Assembly: GCA_937922235.1 (NCBI GenBank)
Contig: CAKZVC010000079.1
Location: 1 to 57,087, forward strand
Source: an uncultured Acidimicrobiales bacterium
GTDB taxonomy: Bacteria; Actinomycetota; Acidimicrobiia; Acidimicrobiales; SHLQ01
Reading direction: 5' to 3'
Length of the DNA: 57,087 bases
The translations under genes and the position numbers were made by a program. Below, in pieces: positions 49,899 to 57,087 of the stretch; position 1 is the first letter of the stretch, and every line of letters begins with the position of its first letter. The notes under the pieces are model-generated. The model saw only the letters and a program-made list of their open reading frames with translations, searched no databases and was not told where the DNA came from.

Positions 49899-51026
49899 GT
49901 GCGATCCTGGCTCATCTACGCAACGCAGTTTCTGCTGACCACCGCGTTGGGGGTCGTGTTCGTCTTTCTCGAGGATGTGCAGGTCATGTTCGACCTCGCC
50001 GATTGGCAGATCGGTGTCATTGCTGGCACTGGCTTTGGTGCGTCGTTCATCGCTCAGATTCTGTTGTCGCCGTTCGCCGATCGTGGCTACATGGTGCCGC
50101 TCGCGATCGTGGCGATCGTGGCCGGGATCGTCGGCCCGATCGGGTTCGCCTTCGGCGGATCGACGTGGGTGCTCGCCATCAGCCGCGGGCTCACTGGCGT
50201 CGGGCTTGGCTTGTTCAGCTTGCTTGCCCGCAAGGCACTGATCGGCCTCGACGCTGATGGAGGAGGGGCCAAGCTGGGCATCTTGCTGTCGATTTCGGTG
50301 GCCGGGTTCATCGTGGGACCACTGGTCGGCGCGCTGTTCGAGCCGCTCGGGTTTGAGGCGCCATTCATCGCCGTCAGCATCATGCTCGCCTTGGTTGGTG
50401 TGCCGGCTACCTTTGCGATCCTTCGCTCCGACATTGCGCTAGCTCCGGTGAACTACGGCGACCTACTCACGCTGCTCGCTCGCCCGAAGGTGCAGGCAGC
50501 CATGTTGATCCAGGTCATCGTGTTCGGGTTCATCGGCGTCTTTGACGCAACAATCGACCGGTTCTTGACCGACCTCGGCGCCAGCACCGCAATGGTGGCC
50601 GTCGCCATCATCTTCGTCGGAGCGCCCATGCTGATCCTTCCCCGCATGGCCGGCAACCTTGCCGAGTCGCGCGGTGGCGCCTCGGTTATGCTTCCTGCGC
50701 TCTTCCTCTTGATCCCAGCCATGCTCGGCTACGGCATCGTCAGCGGAGTAGTCATGGCGATCGCGTTTGGGGTTTTGCATGGGACTGGCGAGTCCTTTGC
50801 CTCTGTCAGTAGCCAGGTGCTCGTCCTCGAAGTGACCGGCGCTGAACGCGCAGCTGTTGGTTCGTCTCTGCTCGATGCTGCAGGGCTCTCGACCGCAGCG
50901 GTGGCGGCGTTTGCAGCACCGCTGGGATACGGAGCGATCGGGCAGCAAATGTTCCTCGTCACTGGCATCATCGGAATCATGCTCGGACTGGGCGCTGCTG
51001 TTCGAGTGCGAAGCGCCTGGGACTAG
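49899..51026 (+). CDS. Major facilitator superfamily transporter
   Basis: 375 residues, eleven to twelve membrane helices. The loop motif between helices 2 and 3 is SPFADRGYM (MFS motif A variant G/DxxxDRxG), and IAISRGLTGVGLGLFSLLARK is helix 4. It starts with GTG 49899 close to the divergent YbjQ operon. Shorter than average for MFS. Substrate unknown. Confidence 0.88.
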   Translation: MRSWLIYATQFLLTTALGVVFVFLEDVQVMFDLADWQIGVIAGTGFGASFIAQILLSPFADRGYMVPLAIVAIVAGIVGPIGFAFGGSTWVLAISRGLTGVGLGLFSLLARKALIGLDADGGGAKLGILLSISVAGFIVGPLVGALFEPLGFEAPFIAVSIMLALVGVPATFAILRSDIALAPVNYGDLLTLLARPKVQAAMLIQVIVFGFIGVFDATIDRFLTDLGASTAMVAVAIIFVGAPMLILPRMAGNLAESRGGASVMLPALFLLIPAMLGYGIVSGVVMAIAFGVLHGTGESFASVSSQVLVLEVTGAERAAVGSSLLDAAGLSTAAVAAFAAPLGYGAIGQQMFLVTGIIGIMLGLGAAVRVRSAWD

Positions 51027-51049
51027 CGCTCTCCGCCAACGCACACTTC

Positions 51050-51090
51050 TTCTGAGCATGGTGCACGGTATTCGTGGATCAGTCTCAGAA
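51050..51090. repeat. Palindromic dispersed repeat, copy 2
   Basis: A TTCTGAG...CTCAGAA element 24 bp after the MFS gene. In the reverse direction it reads TTTTTCTGAGACTGATCCACG, matching TTTTTCTGAGCCTGATGCACG of the copy at 36077-36117, and both end GCTCAGAAGAAG or CTCAGAAGAAG. The poly-T next to the palindrome suggests it can also end transcription on the minus strand. Confidence 0.55.
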
Positions 51091-51132
51091 AAACCACTCA
51101 TGTGATCGGTGAGACTGGAGTAGCGTCAGGGC

Positions 51133-51777
51133 ATGAAGTTCACCTGGGATTTGCCACTCGACCCAGATGGCATTCGTGGTGAACTCGACGACGGCACCGA
51201 GTTCGTCATCCGTCCGATTCGCGCTTCTGACGGTCCTGCGCTTGAGGCAGCGTTTGCCCGAATGTCTCCCCGGTCGCGGTATCTGCGGTTCTTCTCCGTG
51301 CGGGAACGCCTTGGCGATGACCTGCTCGAGAAGCTCACCGACATCGACCACGACCAGCATCGAGCGTGGGTTGTCGCCGACCCAACGGTTAGTTCCGAGC
51401 TCGAGGGTTCTGACGAAGGCTTGGGTGTTGCAGTTGCTCGCCTTATTCATGTCGAGGGCGAGCCCGGCGTGGCCGAAGCCTCGCTGGTTGTTGCTGATGA
51501 CTATCAAAGGCGTGGGTTCGGACAGCTACTGCTCGAACTCCTGATCGGTACGGCCAAGGACACTGGGGTCGACTTCATCCGCTTCGAGACGCTCTTCGAA
51601 AATCGTGGCATGCGCGGGCTGCTGTCGAACCTCAATGCGGTCAAGAACGACAAGCTCAGCGATCGCGAAGTGTTGGTCTACGACCTGCCTGTCGAGGACC
51701 TCGAAACCGAAGGTGTCGCCATCGGCGCGCTCTACCAACTCCTCCGCTTCATCGCCGCCCTCGACGAAGATTTGTGA
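51133..51777 (+). CDS. GNAT-family N-acetyltransferase
   Basis: 214 residues. The acetyl-CoA-binding loop is VVADDYQRRGFGQLLLELL, and the N-terminal FVIRPIRASDGPALEAAFARMSPRSRYLRFF is like the GNAT domain of protein acetyltransferases such as Pat. There is no cyclic-nucleotide domain. The target is unknown. The stop TGA lies inside a strong hairpin shared with the convergent DmdA-like gene. Confidence 0.88.
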   Translation: MKFTWDLPLDPDGIRGELDDGTEFVIRPIRASDGPALEAAFARMSPRSRYLRFFSVRERLGDDLLEKLTDIDHDQHRAWVVADPTVSSELEGSDEGLGVAVARLIHVEGEPGVAEASLVVADDYQRRGFGQLLLELLIGTAKDTGVDFIRFETLFENRGMRGLLSNLNAVKNDKLSDREVLVYDLPVEDLETEGVAIGALYQLLRFIAALDEDL

Positions 51778-51815
51778 AGGAAAAGGAACCCCACAGGGTC
51801 CATTTCCTTCACAAA
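51771..51815. terminator. Bidirectional hairpin between GNAT and DmdA-like genes
   Basis: TTTGTGAAGGAAAAGGAACCC (51771-51791) pairs with GGGTCCATTTCCTTCACAAA (51796-51815) across a 4-nt loop with few mismatches. The stem has A-rich and T-rich ends, as expected of a terminator serving both converging genes. The left arm includes the last codons of the GNAT gene. Confidence 0.65.
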
Positions 51816-51821
51816 AACTGT

Positions 51822-52934
51822 TTAGAGGAAGGGGAGTTGTTGGGTTGTTGCTGGTCGAGGGCCCTCTGGGGTTTGCACGTCGACCATCGTTCCGGCTTCG
51901 ACGACGGCGCGACTGATCTGCGCGAGACCGATCGTGCGGCCGAGGCGATGGCTGTGCACGATGGCAGCCAGCGTCCCGACCTGCTGGCCGTCTTGCATGA
52001 TCGGCGTGCGAACGGGGAGAGGCCACGCCTCGGTGAGATCGCCTGCGACGTTCACGCCGACGAACAAACGCTCAGGACCTCCGGCAGCGACGACCGCCTG
52101 CAGTGCAGCCTTGCCGATGTACTCGACGTCGGTGTCGGTATCGACGTAACGCTGCATACCGACCTCGAGCGGATTCGAATCGGGCGTGTTGTCACCGCCA
52201 AATGACAGAAGTCCGCTCTCGACGCGCTCGACGTGGTTCGGTGCGCCGGGACCAATGTCGTACTTTTCGCCAGCGGCGACAATCTTTGCCCACAGATCAT
52301 CGCCACGAGATCCATCCTGCAAGAAGAGCTCAAAGCCACCCTGCTTGCTCCAGCCCGAACGGCACAGGACGAGTGGGATTCCATCGAGCTCGGTCTCGGT
52401 AAACCAGAAGTACTTGAGTTCGCGGACGTGTTCGCCAAAGAGCTCGGCAATAAGATCTTCGGCCTTCGGCCCCTGAACGGCGAGCGGTGAGACGTCGGGT
52501 TCGATGACCTCGACGTCCCAGCCACGCTCAGCAGCGATGCCTTTGCACCACAGCAGCATGTTGTTGTCGGCAATCGAGAACCAATACCGATTGCCGCTGA
52601 GCTTCATCAGTACCGGGTCGTTCAGAATGCGTCCGGCGTGATCACACATCGCGACGTACTTGCCCTGGCCCTCGACCATGTTCGTAATGTCGCGAGCCGT
52701 GAAGTACTGCGTCGCGACATGAGCGTCGGGACCGCTGATCTGCACTTGACGCTCAACGGAGACATCCCAGATCGCAACGCCGTTGATGAGGCGGTCGTAC
52801 TCGGCTTTGAGGTCGCCGTACGACGTGGGCATAACCATCTGGTTGTAGACGGAGATATCGGAAACGCCTGCTGCCGCAGTTGACGCGTGATACGGCGTGA
52901 TCCGAATACGAGGGGAGAGGGTGATGCGGTTCAT
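51822..52934 (-). CDS. dmdA: Glycine-cleavage-T-like aminomethyltransferase, probable DmdA family
   Basis: 370 residues. The pattern RIRITPYHAS..GVSDISVYNQMVMPTSY, WDVSVERQVQISGPDA, GRILNDPVLMKLS, DVEVIEPDVSPLAVQGPKA, SGWSKQGGFELFLQD, NHVERVESGLLSFGGDNT closely follows dimethylsulfoniopropionate demethylase DmdA as I recall it from marine bacteria; DmdA moves a methyl from DMSP to tetrahydrofolate. Other GcvT-type demethylases are an alternative. Start ATG 52934, preceded by a TAATAC -10-like box and a TetR-type operator. No dmdB/C/D genes are adjacent. Confidence 0.8.
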   Translation of the reverse strand: MNRITLSPRIRITPYHASTAAAGVSDISVYNQMVMPTSYGDLKAEYDRLINGVAIWDVSVERQVQISGPDAHVATQYFTARDITNMVEGQGKYVAMCDHAGRILNDPVLMKLSGNRYWFSIADNNMLLWCKGIAAERGWDVEVIEPDVSPLAVQGPKAEDLIAELFGEHVRELKYFWFTETELDGIPLVLCRSGWSKQGGFELFLQDGSRGDDLWAKIVAAGEKYDIGPGAPNHVERVESGLLSFGGDNTPDSNPLEVGMQRYVDTDTDVEYIGKAALQAVVAAGGPERLFVGVNVAGDLTEAWPLPVRTPIMQDGQQVGTLAAIVHSHRLGRTIGLAQISRAVVEAGTMVDVQTPEGPRPATTQQLPFL

Positions 52935-52943
52935 TCTCGAAGT

Positions 52944-52949
52944 ATTACA
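52944..52949 (-). promoter_or_regulatory. -10-like box of the DmdA-like gene
   Basis: On the minus strand the sequence GTGTAATACTTCGAGAATG precedes the DmdA-like coding region. TAATAC is a near-consensus -10 hexamer, 7-9 nt ahead of the ATG, implying a leaderless or very short-leader transcript. The -35 region overlaps the neighbouring palindrome. Confidence 0.4.
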
Positions 52950-52954
52950 CGAGA

Positions 52955-52972
52955 ACTGAACGATCGTTCAGT
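52955..52972. promoter_or_regulatory. TetR-type operator palindrome upstream of the DmdA-like gene
   Basis: ACTGAACGATCGTTCAGT is a perfect 18-bp palindrome. The AACGATCGTT core and overlap with the -35 position fit a TetR-family repressor site. The regulator gene itself is not in this window. Confidence 0.65.
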
Positions 52973-53062
52973 CGAAGTTGGCCAAGTCGAGGCTGGGTGG
53001 AGACGGCCGGTGTCCAGCGGAGAAGACCACACAAGACACCGGCCGCAGGGGGTACACCAGGT

Positions 53063-55132
53063 TCAGGCAGTACCGAGAAGAACTGCCTGAGGTTCGCCTT
53101 CGGCCCGGTCAGGGTTATTGGTGAAGATCATGACGCTGTCGGAACCAACCACAGCCTGGACGACCTCCATGCCGACAACCTCGGTGGCACCCCAACCAAC
53201 GCCGTCTGGGCTGTACAGCACGATCGAGTTGTAGCCGACGACGTCGTCACCGTCCTCGTCAGGCCCAGGCCATTCGATCGCCCAGGCAACGACGCCGTAT
53301 TCACCGGCGGTGACGTTCACCAGGTCGTAGCTCGACGTGTCGATGTCTGGCGCAAGATCGCTGAGGTCAAGAAGCTCAGTTGAACCATCTGGCATCGATC
53401 GGATGAGGCCACTCTGAGAATCCGGTCCCTCTTCGGGCCACTTGACGTTGAACCATGTGCCATTGTCGAGCGTCGCCTGACGTCGGAACTGGTCACCGGA
53501 CGCCGGCGTTGAGGTCCATGTTTGTGCGTCGGTCGATGTCAACCGGACGACGTCGCTTTGTGGCTCGACTCCTGGCTGGAAAGTCGAGCGGTCGACGACA
53601 ACGTTCCATGCTGAACCATCGTGGTCGATGTCGAGTACGAACGTTGGCGTGGTGGACGATTCGGTAGCGAACGGGTTGCCCAGATCGGTGACGACGCCGT
53701 CGGACACGAGGAATGCGTGCTGTACGGGCTTCCATGACTCGGGCGGCGTGATGCCGAGTTCCGCCCACGTGGCGAACTTCTCCTCGTGGTCATAAACCTG
53801 TTCGCCTTCGCCGGTGAAGAACTTCAGTTCGTCACCACAGCCGGCCTCCTCGACCCAGGCATCGAGCTCGCCCTGACTGGTTGCGTAGATCTCGTCGATC
53901 TTCTCGAACTCGTCCTCGCTTCCCGCCTCCGTAGCGAGTTCGCTCACCGCCGTATCGATTCGGATCGATTGCTCGGTCTGTCGCATGAGGTACCCGTCGG
54001 CGCACTCGGCAAAGCGTTCGCATCCTTCGATAGCTCGGATCTCGGCCAATACCGTGTCTTGCAATACGTCGAGCTGCGCAACGATCTTGTCCCGAACCGC
54101 CTTGAGCTCTGCCTCTTGCTCGGCGGTGATCGGACCCTCAAGTTCTTCCTCGGGGCCGTCAACCTCTTCGAGGCTCTCGTACCCCTCTTCCATCCGTCCG
54201 GCGAACTGGGCCCAACATTGGTCGGCGTTGACCGGTCCAGCGCTCTCGTCGATGGCGTCGACGACGGGTCCGTTGCCTGCGAACCAGGAGATCCCGTCGT
54301 ACGTGGCCTGAATCAGATCGCCCTCACTGGTGATGTCGATACCGCTCGCTTGGGCGAACTCGAAGGCCTCAGTAAACGGTGCTGAGCCAAAGGTTGAGAT
54401 GATGACGAGTTGTTCGCCGCCACTGCTTCCTCGCGCAACTGCGTAATGTGGCCACGCCAACGGGTCAGGGCCGAAGACGTCGGTGAGATCGATGTCGGTC
54501 CACGTCCAGTCCTGTCCAGCGTTGCCCGACGAGCCAACCGACAGACCCGGCCCGGCTTCCGATCCCGTACTGACGGCGTACAGCACACCGCCACGTTCAC
54601 TTTCGATACCGCTCACGAACCGATCGGAGAGCTCGTTGTTGTTCCACGACGATCCGTCGAAGGTGTAGAGCGTGTCTGGGCTGAAGCCGAATTCGACGTC
54701 GTCGAAGGTCGCACCAGGGGCCGTGGAGATGACGTAGTACACGCCGCCGGTGTTGCCACCCGAGTACAAGCTGTATCCGCCGGGCGCCCCATCGGTAACT
54801 CCCGCCGACAGCACGAGGGCCGATCCGGCTTCGGGAAGTGCAGTAGCCAGCTCTGCTTCTGCGACCGGGACTCCTGTCTCGGTTGCCTCTGGAAGCGACG
54901 TTGGTGTGGCATTGCGTCCTTCGGTTGCGAAGTTGGCGTCGTCTCGACCTGCACCGATGAAGGCCGCGCCGAGCGCAAGAACGATTGCCACGACGCCGAA
55001 TGCAGCGGCGCCAGCGCGACGTTGCTTGCGCTGGGCGGATCGGGAGCGAACGCTGTCAGCTCCCGCAGGGGAGATGGATAGCTCGTCGTTCTGTTCGGTG
55101 AGGTGGTTTCGGAGTCGATCGTCAAGGTTCAT
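53063..55132 (-). CDS. Large membrane-anchored protein, probable anti-sigma factor/sensor
   Basis: 689 residues. A cytoplasmic N-terminus of about 40 residues (MNLDDRLRNHLTEQNDELSI) is followed by one transmembrane helix (AAAFGVVAIVLALGAAFIGA) and a large exterior domain of sialidase- or propeller-like repeats (DTLYTFDGSSWNNNEL, TSTDAQTWTSTP). An acidic coiled-coil insert (EEVDGPEEELEGPITAEQ) contains several Cys. Its start overlaps the ECF sigma gene stop by ATGA, the usual layout of sigma/anti-sigma pairs. No zinc anti-sigma motif is seen. The longer frame to 55531 overlaps the sigma gene and is rejected. Confidence 0.75.
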   Translation of the reverse strand: MNLDDRLRNHLTEQNDELSISPAGADSVRSRSAQRKQRRAGAAAFGVVAIVLALGAAFIGAGRDDANFATEGRNATPTSLPEATETGVPVAEAELATALPEAGSALVLSAGVTDGAPGGYSLYSGGNTGGVYYVISTAPGATFDDVEFGFSPDTLYTFDGSSWNNNELSDRFVSGIESERGGVLYAVSTGSEAGPGLSVGSSGNAGQDWTWTDIDLTDVFGPDPLAWPHYAVARGSSGGEQLVIISTFGSAPFTEAFEFAQASGIDITSEGDLIQATYDGISWFAGNGPVVDAIDESAGPVNADQCWAQFAGRMEEGYESLEEVDGPEEELEGPITAEQEAELKAVRDKIVAQLDVLQDTVLAEIRAIEGCERFAECADGYLMRQTEQSIRIDTAVSELATEAGSEDEFEKIDEIYATSQGELDAWVEEAGCGDELKFFTGEGEQVYDHEEKFATWAELGITPPESWKPVQHAFLVSDGVVTDLGNPFATESSTTPTFVLDIDHDGSAWNVVVDRSTFQPGVEPQSDVVRLTSTDAQTWTSTPASGDQFRRQATLDNGTWFNVKWPEEGPDSQSGLIRSMPDGSTELLDLSDLAPDIDTSSYDLVNVTAGEYGVVAWAIEWPGPDEDGDDVVGYNSIVLYSPDGVGWGATEVVGMEVVQAVVGSDSVMIFTNNPDRAEGEPQAVLLGTA

Positions 55133-55731
55133 GATGCGTCCGTTTCGGGAGAGGAGGTGTCGGGAAGGTCGAGTCGGTTTCGGAGTTGGGACAAACCAGT
55201 GGAAAGCCGGCTCTTCACGGTCCCAGGCGCAATGTCGAGGGCCTGGGCGGTTTCGTCGGTGCTCCAGTCGAGGAGATACCGGCACACCACGACCGATCGG
55301 TACTTGATATCGAGGGCCATGAGCGCGTTGTCCAGTTCGTGATCGTGGGTTTGGGGAAGCGCGATCGGCTCGGTCGACCACGGGAGTTTGCGGTTGAGCT
55401 TGCGATGCCAGCTTCGGGCCCAGTTCAATCCAACCCGGTACACCCAGCCGCCGGGGTTGACGTACGTTGACACGTCGGACCATCGGTCGTAGGCCCGGGT
55501 CATTGCTTCGTCGGCTGCTTCTCGCCCCCAACCCGCATCGCCGAGCGTGATGCTGAGGGCGCGGGCCACGTCTTCATAGGTCGCTTCGTAGAAGGCGTCG
55601 AAGTTGGCTGTTGAAATTCGAACCGTGTTCGTGATCGCCGGCGAGAGCTTCGCGGCGCGGTGCCCGGTGGGCGATACCAAGGTTGCTTCCATGTCCTCCA
55701 AACGTTCCGGAGGGATGTTTGGTTCGATCAT
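55129..55731 (-). CDS. ECF-type RNA polymerase sigma factor
   Basis: 200 residues. Region 2 is FDAFYEATYEDVARAL to REAADEAMTRAYDRW, VYRVGLNWARSWHRK, and region 4 is YRSVVVCRYLLDWSTDETAQALDIAPGTVKSRLSTGLSQL, close to the SigE/ECF group. It is followed with ATGA overlap by the membrane-anchored protein, and its own ATG overlaps the stop of the O-antigen-ligase-like gene. The regulated promoters are not evident here. Confidence 0.9.
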   Translation of the reverse strand: MIEPNIPPERLEDMEATLVSPTGHRAAKLSPAITNTVRISTANFDAFYEATYEDVARALSITLGDAGWGREAADEAMTRAYDRWSDVSTYVNPGGWVYRVGLNWARSWHRKLNRKLPWSTEPIALPQTHDHELDNALMALDIKYRSVVVCRYLLDWSTDETAQALDIAPGTVKSRLSTGLSQLRNRLDLPDTSSPETDAS

Positions 55732-57087
55732 TCTGAGAAAAAGTCTCGACGGAGCTGTTCGGCCCGCGCGTTCGCGGGTGCTAGGACATCGATCTGGTCG
55801 AGGACAGCTTCGCCCCGTGCGAGGTCTCCTTCCTCAAGATGCACGGTTGCGAGGTTGACCAGTGGGTCGACGTTGGTCGGGCTCAGCTTCGCCGCCCGGC
55901 CGAGTACGTCGATAGCGGTTTGAGCGTCGCCGCGCAAGGCCGCAGCAATCCCGTAGCGCATGAGTACATCGGGGTGGCGAGGTTCGGCCGTTGTTGCAAG
56001 GTCGGCGAGTTCGTCGTGTGCAGCCGCAAGGTCGGCCTCATCCTGAGATCGCCGGGCGATCTCCAACAGAGCAGTCGCATACTCGATCCGCAATGCAGGG
56101 TCGTTGGGCGATATCGACAGACCATCCTCAAGCCGATCTCGTGCTGCAAGAAACCCGGCGAGGTCGGCGGAATTTGAAGCGATACGGCCGGCAATGAAGT
56201 CATAGCGGACCGAATCGGGACGCCGGGCCCTGGCCTGGTCAGCTGATACGAGCGGACTGGTTGCGTCAGCTTCGACCGCGTTCGCGATGGCGTGATCTGC
56301 CGCGACATCGGAGAGGCCAGCGATCGCCGACATGGCAGCGAGGAAGCCAGCGCCAAGCATCGCCAACCGTCGACCCTGTGACACGTAGCGGAACAACGGC
56401 GGGCGGTACAGTTCGCGGCTAGGCCGCCTGGTGACGAGCAGCCCAGCCATGATCCACATCGCGGGGTCAAGCTCGGCGAGCGGAAACAGCACGAGTTGCT
56501 GCACGAGCGCTCCAAGTACTGCCGCAGCAAGCGCAACATCGATGACGTCGTCGGCTTTCAACCTCTGGAACGCGGTGACCGCAAGCCCGCCGTACAACAG
56601 GAGAATCCCTGCCAGTGAGACAAGCCCTCCGGCGAGCGCCGTATCGAGAAGCGCGTTGTGTGCCCGGTCCGTGATGACGTCGCGCCCGTGTTCGATCACG
56701 TAGTCGTCGTCAACGTGAGCGCCAAAGACGAGGCGATACCCCTCGGGCCCGTGGCCAGTGACGCCGAAGGTTGGCGTGTCAGTAAGCGCTCGAGCTCCGA
56801 CCTGCCACTCGTCGATTCGACCGGCAACGACGCCCGTTTCGATATCGGTGAGGGTGGAGAGGCGAGCTCCGACCGGAGTGAACGCGGCGAGCAGTGCAAC
56901 GGCAACGACGGCCAGCGCTCCTACGCGAAGCATGCGGCGCTTCGTTACAACGGCAACGCTGACGACGATTGCCGCCAACCATGCCCCGCGAGACTGTGAG
57001 AGGCCGAGGGCAAGTATCGCAAGCACGCTTGACGCCCCGGCGATACTTCGTGCTGCGAGTGATCGTGTTGCATCGACGGCGGCACCT
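55728..57087 (-). CDS. O-antigen ligase/polymerase-like membrane protein with TPR tail, partial (5' end beyond window)
   Basis: The frame is open to the right edge, so the N-terminus is missing. The visible 452 residues have several membrane helices, the SQSRGAW motif and GHGPEGYRLVFG with AHNALLDTALAGG, as in the Wzy/O-antigen-ligase (O-Ag_lig) family. A C-terminal cytoplasmic TPR-like region follows (PALRIEYATALLEIARRSQD, DVLGRAAKLSPTNVDPLVNLA). ATGA overlap couples it to the sigma factor. It is a candidate for envelope-polysaccharide assembly. Confidence 0.85.
   Translation of the reverse strand, partial: GAAVDATRSLAARSIAGASSVLAILALGLSQSRGAWLAAIVVSVAVVTKRRMLRVGALAVVAVALLAAFTPVGARLSTLTDIETGVVAGRIDEWQVGARALTDTPTFGVTGHGPEGYRLVFGAHVDDDYVIEHGRDVITDRAHNALLDTALAGGLVSLAGILLLYGGLAVTAFQRLKADDVIDVALAAAVLGALVQQLVLFPLAELDPAMWIMAGLLVTRRPSRELYRPPLFRYVSQGRRLAMLGAGFLAAMSAIAGLSDVAADHAIANAVEADATSPLVSADQARARRPDSVRYDFIAGRIASNSADLAGFLAARDRLEDGLSISPNDPALRIEYATALLEIARRSQDEADLAAAHDELADLATTAEPRHPDVLMRYGIAAALRGDAQTAIDVLGRAAKLSPTNVDPLVNLATVHLEEGDLARGEAVLDQIDVLAPANARAEQLRRDFFSE

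Overview
The window is high-G+C DNA (roughly 60 % or more by eye) with densely packed genes, many GTG starts and ATGA or TAGTG overlaps. Gene content suggests an actinobacterium, most likely an aquatic or marine member of the Acidimicrobiia: a DUF4916 NUDIX-like protein, a DUF2256-DUF3253 fusion, a three-gene sdhCAB operon with a long fused cytochrome b subunit, tandem dynamin-like GTPases, a GT87 mannosyltransferase and a DmdA-like protein. The taxonomic placement is inference. No rRNA, CRISPR array, transposase or prophage was seen.

Layout. 1-7.1 kb: partial alpha/beta hydrolase, DUF368 lipid-carrier flippase, a second alpha/beta hydrolase without its nucleophile serine, an acyl-CoA ligase and two dynamin-like GTPases. 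7.1-12 kb: SGNH hydrolase, CitE-like lyase, GT87 and GT2 glycosyltransferases, threonine dehydratase. 12-17 kb: a fold-back intergenic region, DUF4916 protein, two paralogous membrane-anchored proteins with Thr-rich stalks and, between them, a peroxiredoxin-like gene with an in-frame UGA. 17-20.5 kb: sdhCAB. 20.8-24.7 kb: a signalling block with two LFGxHA-motif proteins, a soluble histidine kinase, a Ras-like GTPase and a LuxR-type response regulator. 25-30.7 kb: a GH2 protein that looks catalytically dead, an amt operon with two unknown genes, and a CDP-alcohol phosphotransferase. 31.6-34.1 kb: lipoprotein di-haem cytochrome plus beta-helix protein. 34.2-42.2 kb: reductase, HNH nuclease, CMD-like protein, LysR regulator and a divergent operon (hydrolase, ThDP enzyme, aldehyde dehydrogenase, luciferase-like monooxygenase). 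42.2-45 kb: LRR protein and zinc-ribbon SDR behind three tandem tRNA or tRNA-like genes. 45-57 kb: ABC-F ATPase, transporters, two YbjQ proteins, GNAT, DmdA-like protein, and an operon of O-antigen-ligase-like protein, ECF sigma factor and large membrane-anchored putative anti-sigma factor.

Most notable theme: recoding of UGA. The peroxiredoxin-like gene (14614-15090, minus) has TGA exactly where the first Cys of the W-C-P-Y-C redox motif is expected. A 6-bp hairpin follows whose loop geometry fits the bacterial SECIS rule. About 30 kb away lies a cloverleaf-forming tRNA with anticodon UCA, which reads UGA. It has a short variable loop and U73, so it is not a canonical selenocysteine tRNA. 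Of the 53 stop codons I assigned, TAG ends 31, TAA 8 and TGA only 14, and 8 of the 14 TGA stops are tied to the start of the next gene. Together these suggest UGA is read through, either as selenocysteine at one site or by a suppressor tRNA. The sequence alone does not decide between them.
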